From Bacteroidales bacterium UBA1756 (GTDB lineage: Bacteria; Bacteroidota; Bacteroidia; Bacteroidales; WCHB1-69), in NCBI GenBank assembly GCA_002314795.1, contig DCHI01000078.1:9511-73510 (forward strand): DNA of 64,000 nt, read 5' to 3'. The number at the start of each line of letters is the position of its first letter. Position 1 is the first letter of the stretch. Under the pieces are notes generated by a model. The model did no database searches. It was given only the letters and a program-made list of their open reading frames with translations, and had not been told where the DNA came from. Both the position numbers and the translations under genes were made by a program. Positions 63,232 to 64,000 of the stretch are shown here, in pieces.

Positions 63232-63978
63232 ATGAAACGTTTTATTTTCACATTGATTATCCTATGTTTCTCAGGCATTATCCACGCAAAAAACATTGAC
63301 GGAGGAATTTTTCATTCAGAAAAAAATGTAATCACATACGACTTTAACCGAACTGATTATGCTCGAGAATGGATTATCCAACCTGAAATCTGTCCTGATA
63401 TTTTACGAGTATATTGTGAAAGAGAGACTTTGGTTACATTTCATTTGGGGAAGAAGAATCTACAATCGAGACTTACACGCAACTCTTTCTTTATCAACTA
63501 TGCGTGGCAATCGCGAATAAATGATGGCGTGCGAAAAGCCAATGGAAACTGGATAAAAGAATATGAGGATTACTATCTTGATAAAGCATACAGAACCGAA
63601 GATGGAGATACGATTTTCATTGCTGATTCACTTCGAAGATGGACTATGCCTACAGTAATATTGATTGGAGAATTCACCTTTTCTGCAGCGGAGGATTTTT
63701 TGGTAAATCTATATGAAACAAAAAATCGCCCGTTATTCATCGGCCAAGAAACAGGAGGTTCAACCGGTTCTCCTTTAGTAATCGACAATCTCCCCTGTGA
63801 CGGACGAGCCAGACTTTGCACACGAAGGATTCTATACCCTTATAGCCACACACCTTTTGTTAACAAGGGTGTAACTCCTGATATAATTGTCCCCACATCT
63901 TTTAAAAGTTATTCTTCTGGCCAAGATGAAGTTTTAGAAAAAGCGAAAACAATAGTGATAAAGATTAAAGGGATGTAA
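63232..63978 (+). CDS. Shortened S41-family (tail-specific) peptidase
   Basis: The 248-residue protein has a signal peptide (MKRFIFTLIILCFSGIIHA) and the C-terminal half of an S41 peptidase: MPTVILIGEFTFSAAEDFLVN, with the nucleophile serine in TFSAAED (the usual T-x-S-A-x-E motif), GQETGGSTGSPLV, and FVNKGVTPDIIVP. Normal members are about 450-550 residues, with a PDZ or N-terminal bundle and an active-site strand D-I-R-x-N-x-G-G before this region. Those parts are missing; the first 90 residues after the signal peptide match nothing I know. It could be a naturally reduced protein or a gene with an internal deletion. It has its own promoter. Confidence 0.75.
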   Translation: MKRFIFTLIILCFSGIIHAKNIDGGIFHSEKNVITYDFNRTDYAREWIIQPEICPDILRVYCERETLVTFHLGKKNLQSRLTRNSFFINYAWQSRINDGVRKANGNWIKEYEDYYLDKAYRTEDGDTIFIADSLRRWTMPTVILIGEFTFSAAEDFLVNLYETKNRPLFIGQETGGSTGSPLVIDNLPCDGRARLCTRRILYPYSHTPFVNKGVTPDIIVPTSFKSYSSGQDEVLEKAKTIVIKIKGM

Positions 63979-64000
63979 GAGGCACAGAACAAATTGTACA

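Noticed and set aside
1..64000. Prophage, insertion sequence, integrative element or defence island
   Set aside because: No transposase, integrase, phage structural gene or attachment-site pair was found. The isolated PD-(D/E)XK, DUF1016 and DUF234 genes are not grouped and have no defence-type partners.

Overview
The window looks like a chromosomal segment of an anaerobic member of the Bacteroidota, most likely order Bacteroidales. The reasons are: type IX secretion (T9SS) C-terminal sorting domains on five proteins; promoters of the TAnnTTTG (-7) class in front of most transcription units, with few Shine-Dalgarno sites; typical gene orders (rsfS-ftsH-LUD-cdsA, ftsQ-ftsA-ftsZ, rpsF-rpsR-rplI, nusA-infB, lpxD-lpxC); and a decarboxylase operon with a lamin-tail-domain gamma subunit. 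No prophage, insertion sequence, CRISPR array or rRNA operon was seen. One tRNA (Gln, UUG) is present.

Layout. 1-2.3 kb (minus): methylmalonyl-CoA decarboxylase carboxyltransferase (mmdA) and the N-terminal part of an OadG-like subunit cut by the window edge. 2.3-6.4 kb (plus): cysteine-desulfidase-family enzyme, trmO, lpxD and lpxC. 6.4-8.5 kb (minus): miaB and a lipoprotein. 8.6-11.7 kb (minus): four-gene operon of a serine hydrolase, a SAM hydroxide adenosyltransferase-like protein, a T9SS cargo and a macrodomain-like protein. 11.9-21.3 kb (minus): one 3148-residue repeat adhesin. 21.6-25.6 kb (minus): rsfS-ftsH-LUD-cdsA. 25.8-28.1 kb (plus): T9SS-exported trypsin-like protease and a WbqC-like protein. 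28.1-32.2 kb (minus): ftsQ-ftsA-ftsZ. 32.6-42.4 kb (plus): rpsF-rpsR-rplI, NifU-domain protein, ychF, rpoN, tcdA, a P-loop ATPase, sufE, an ABC-F protein and a HAD hydrolase. 42.4-44.9 kb (minus): mutS2. 45-50.4 kb: a small lipoprotein, then a cobalamin-riboswitch-controlled surface operon (BtuG-like propeller, T9SS cargo, BtuB-like receptor). 50.5-55 kb (minus): a probably frameshifted DUF1016 nuclease, an esterase-LysM protein, a Cys/Met PLP lyase and a coiled-coil PD-(D/E)XK protein. 55.2-64 kb (plus): queA, an ECF sigma factor overlapping a membrane protein with a type B T9SS domain, tRNA-Gln, nusA, infB, a small membrane protein and a shortened S41 peptidase.

Themes. Housekeeping operons alternate with surface genes. 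Five proteins carry T9SS-type sorting domains, although no T9SS machinery gene lies here. Four enzymes that modify tRNA anticodon loops (TrmO, MiaB, TcdA, QueA) are scattered through it. The least ordinary items are the ECF sigma / membrane-CTD pair, the giant adhesin, the B12 surface operon, the disrupted DUF1016 gene, the variant FtsZ signature and tail, and short 9-bp intergenic tandem repeats found at two to three places. All functions are inferred by reading the sequence; no database search was run.
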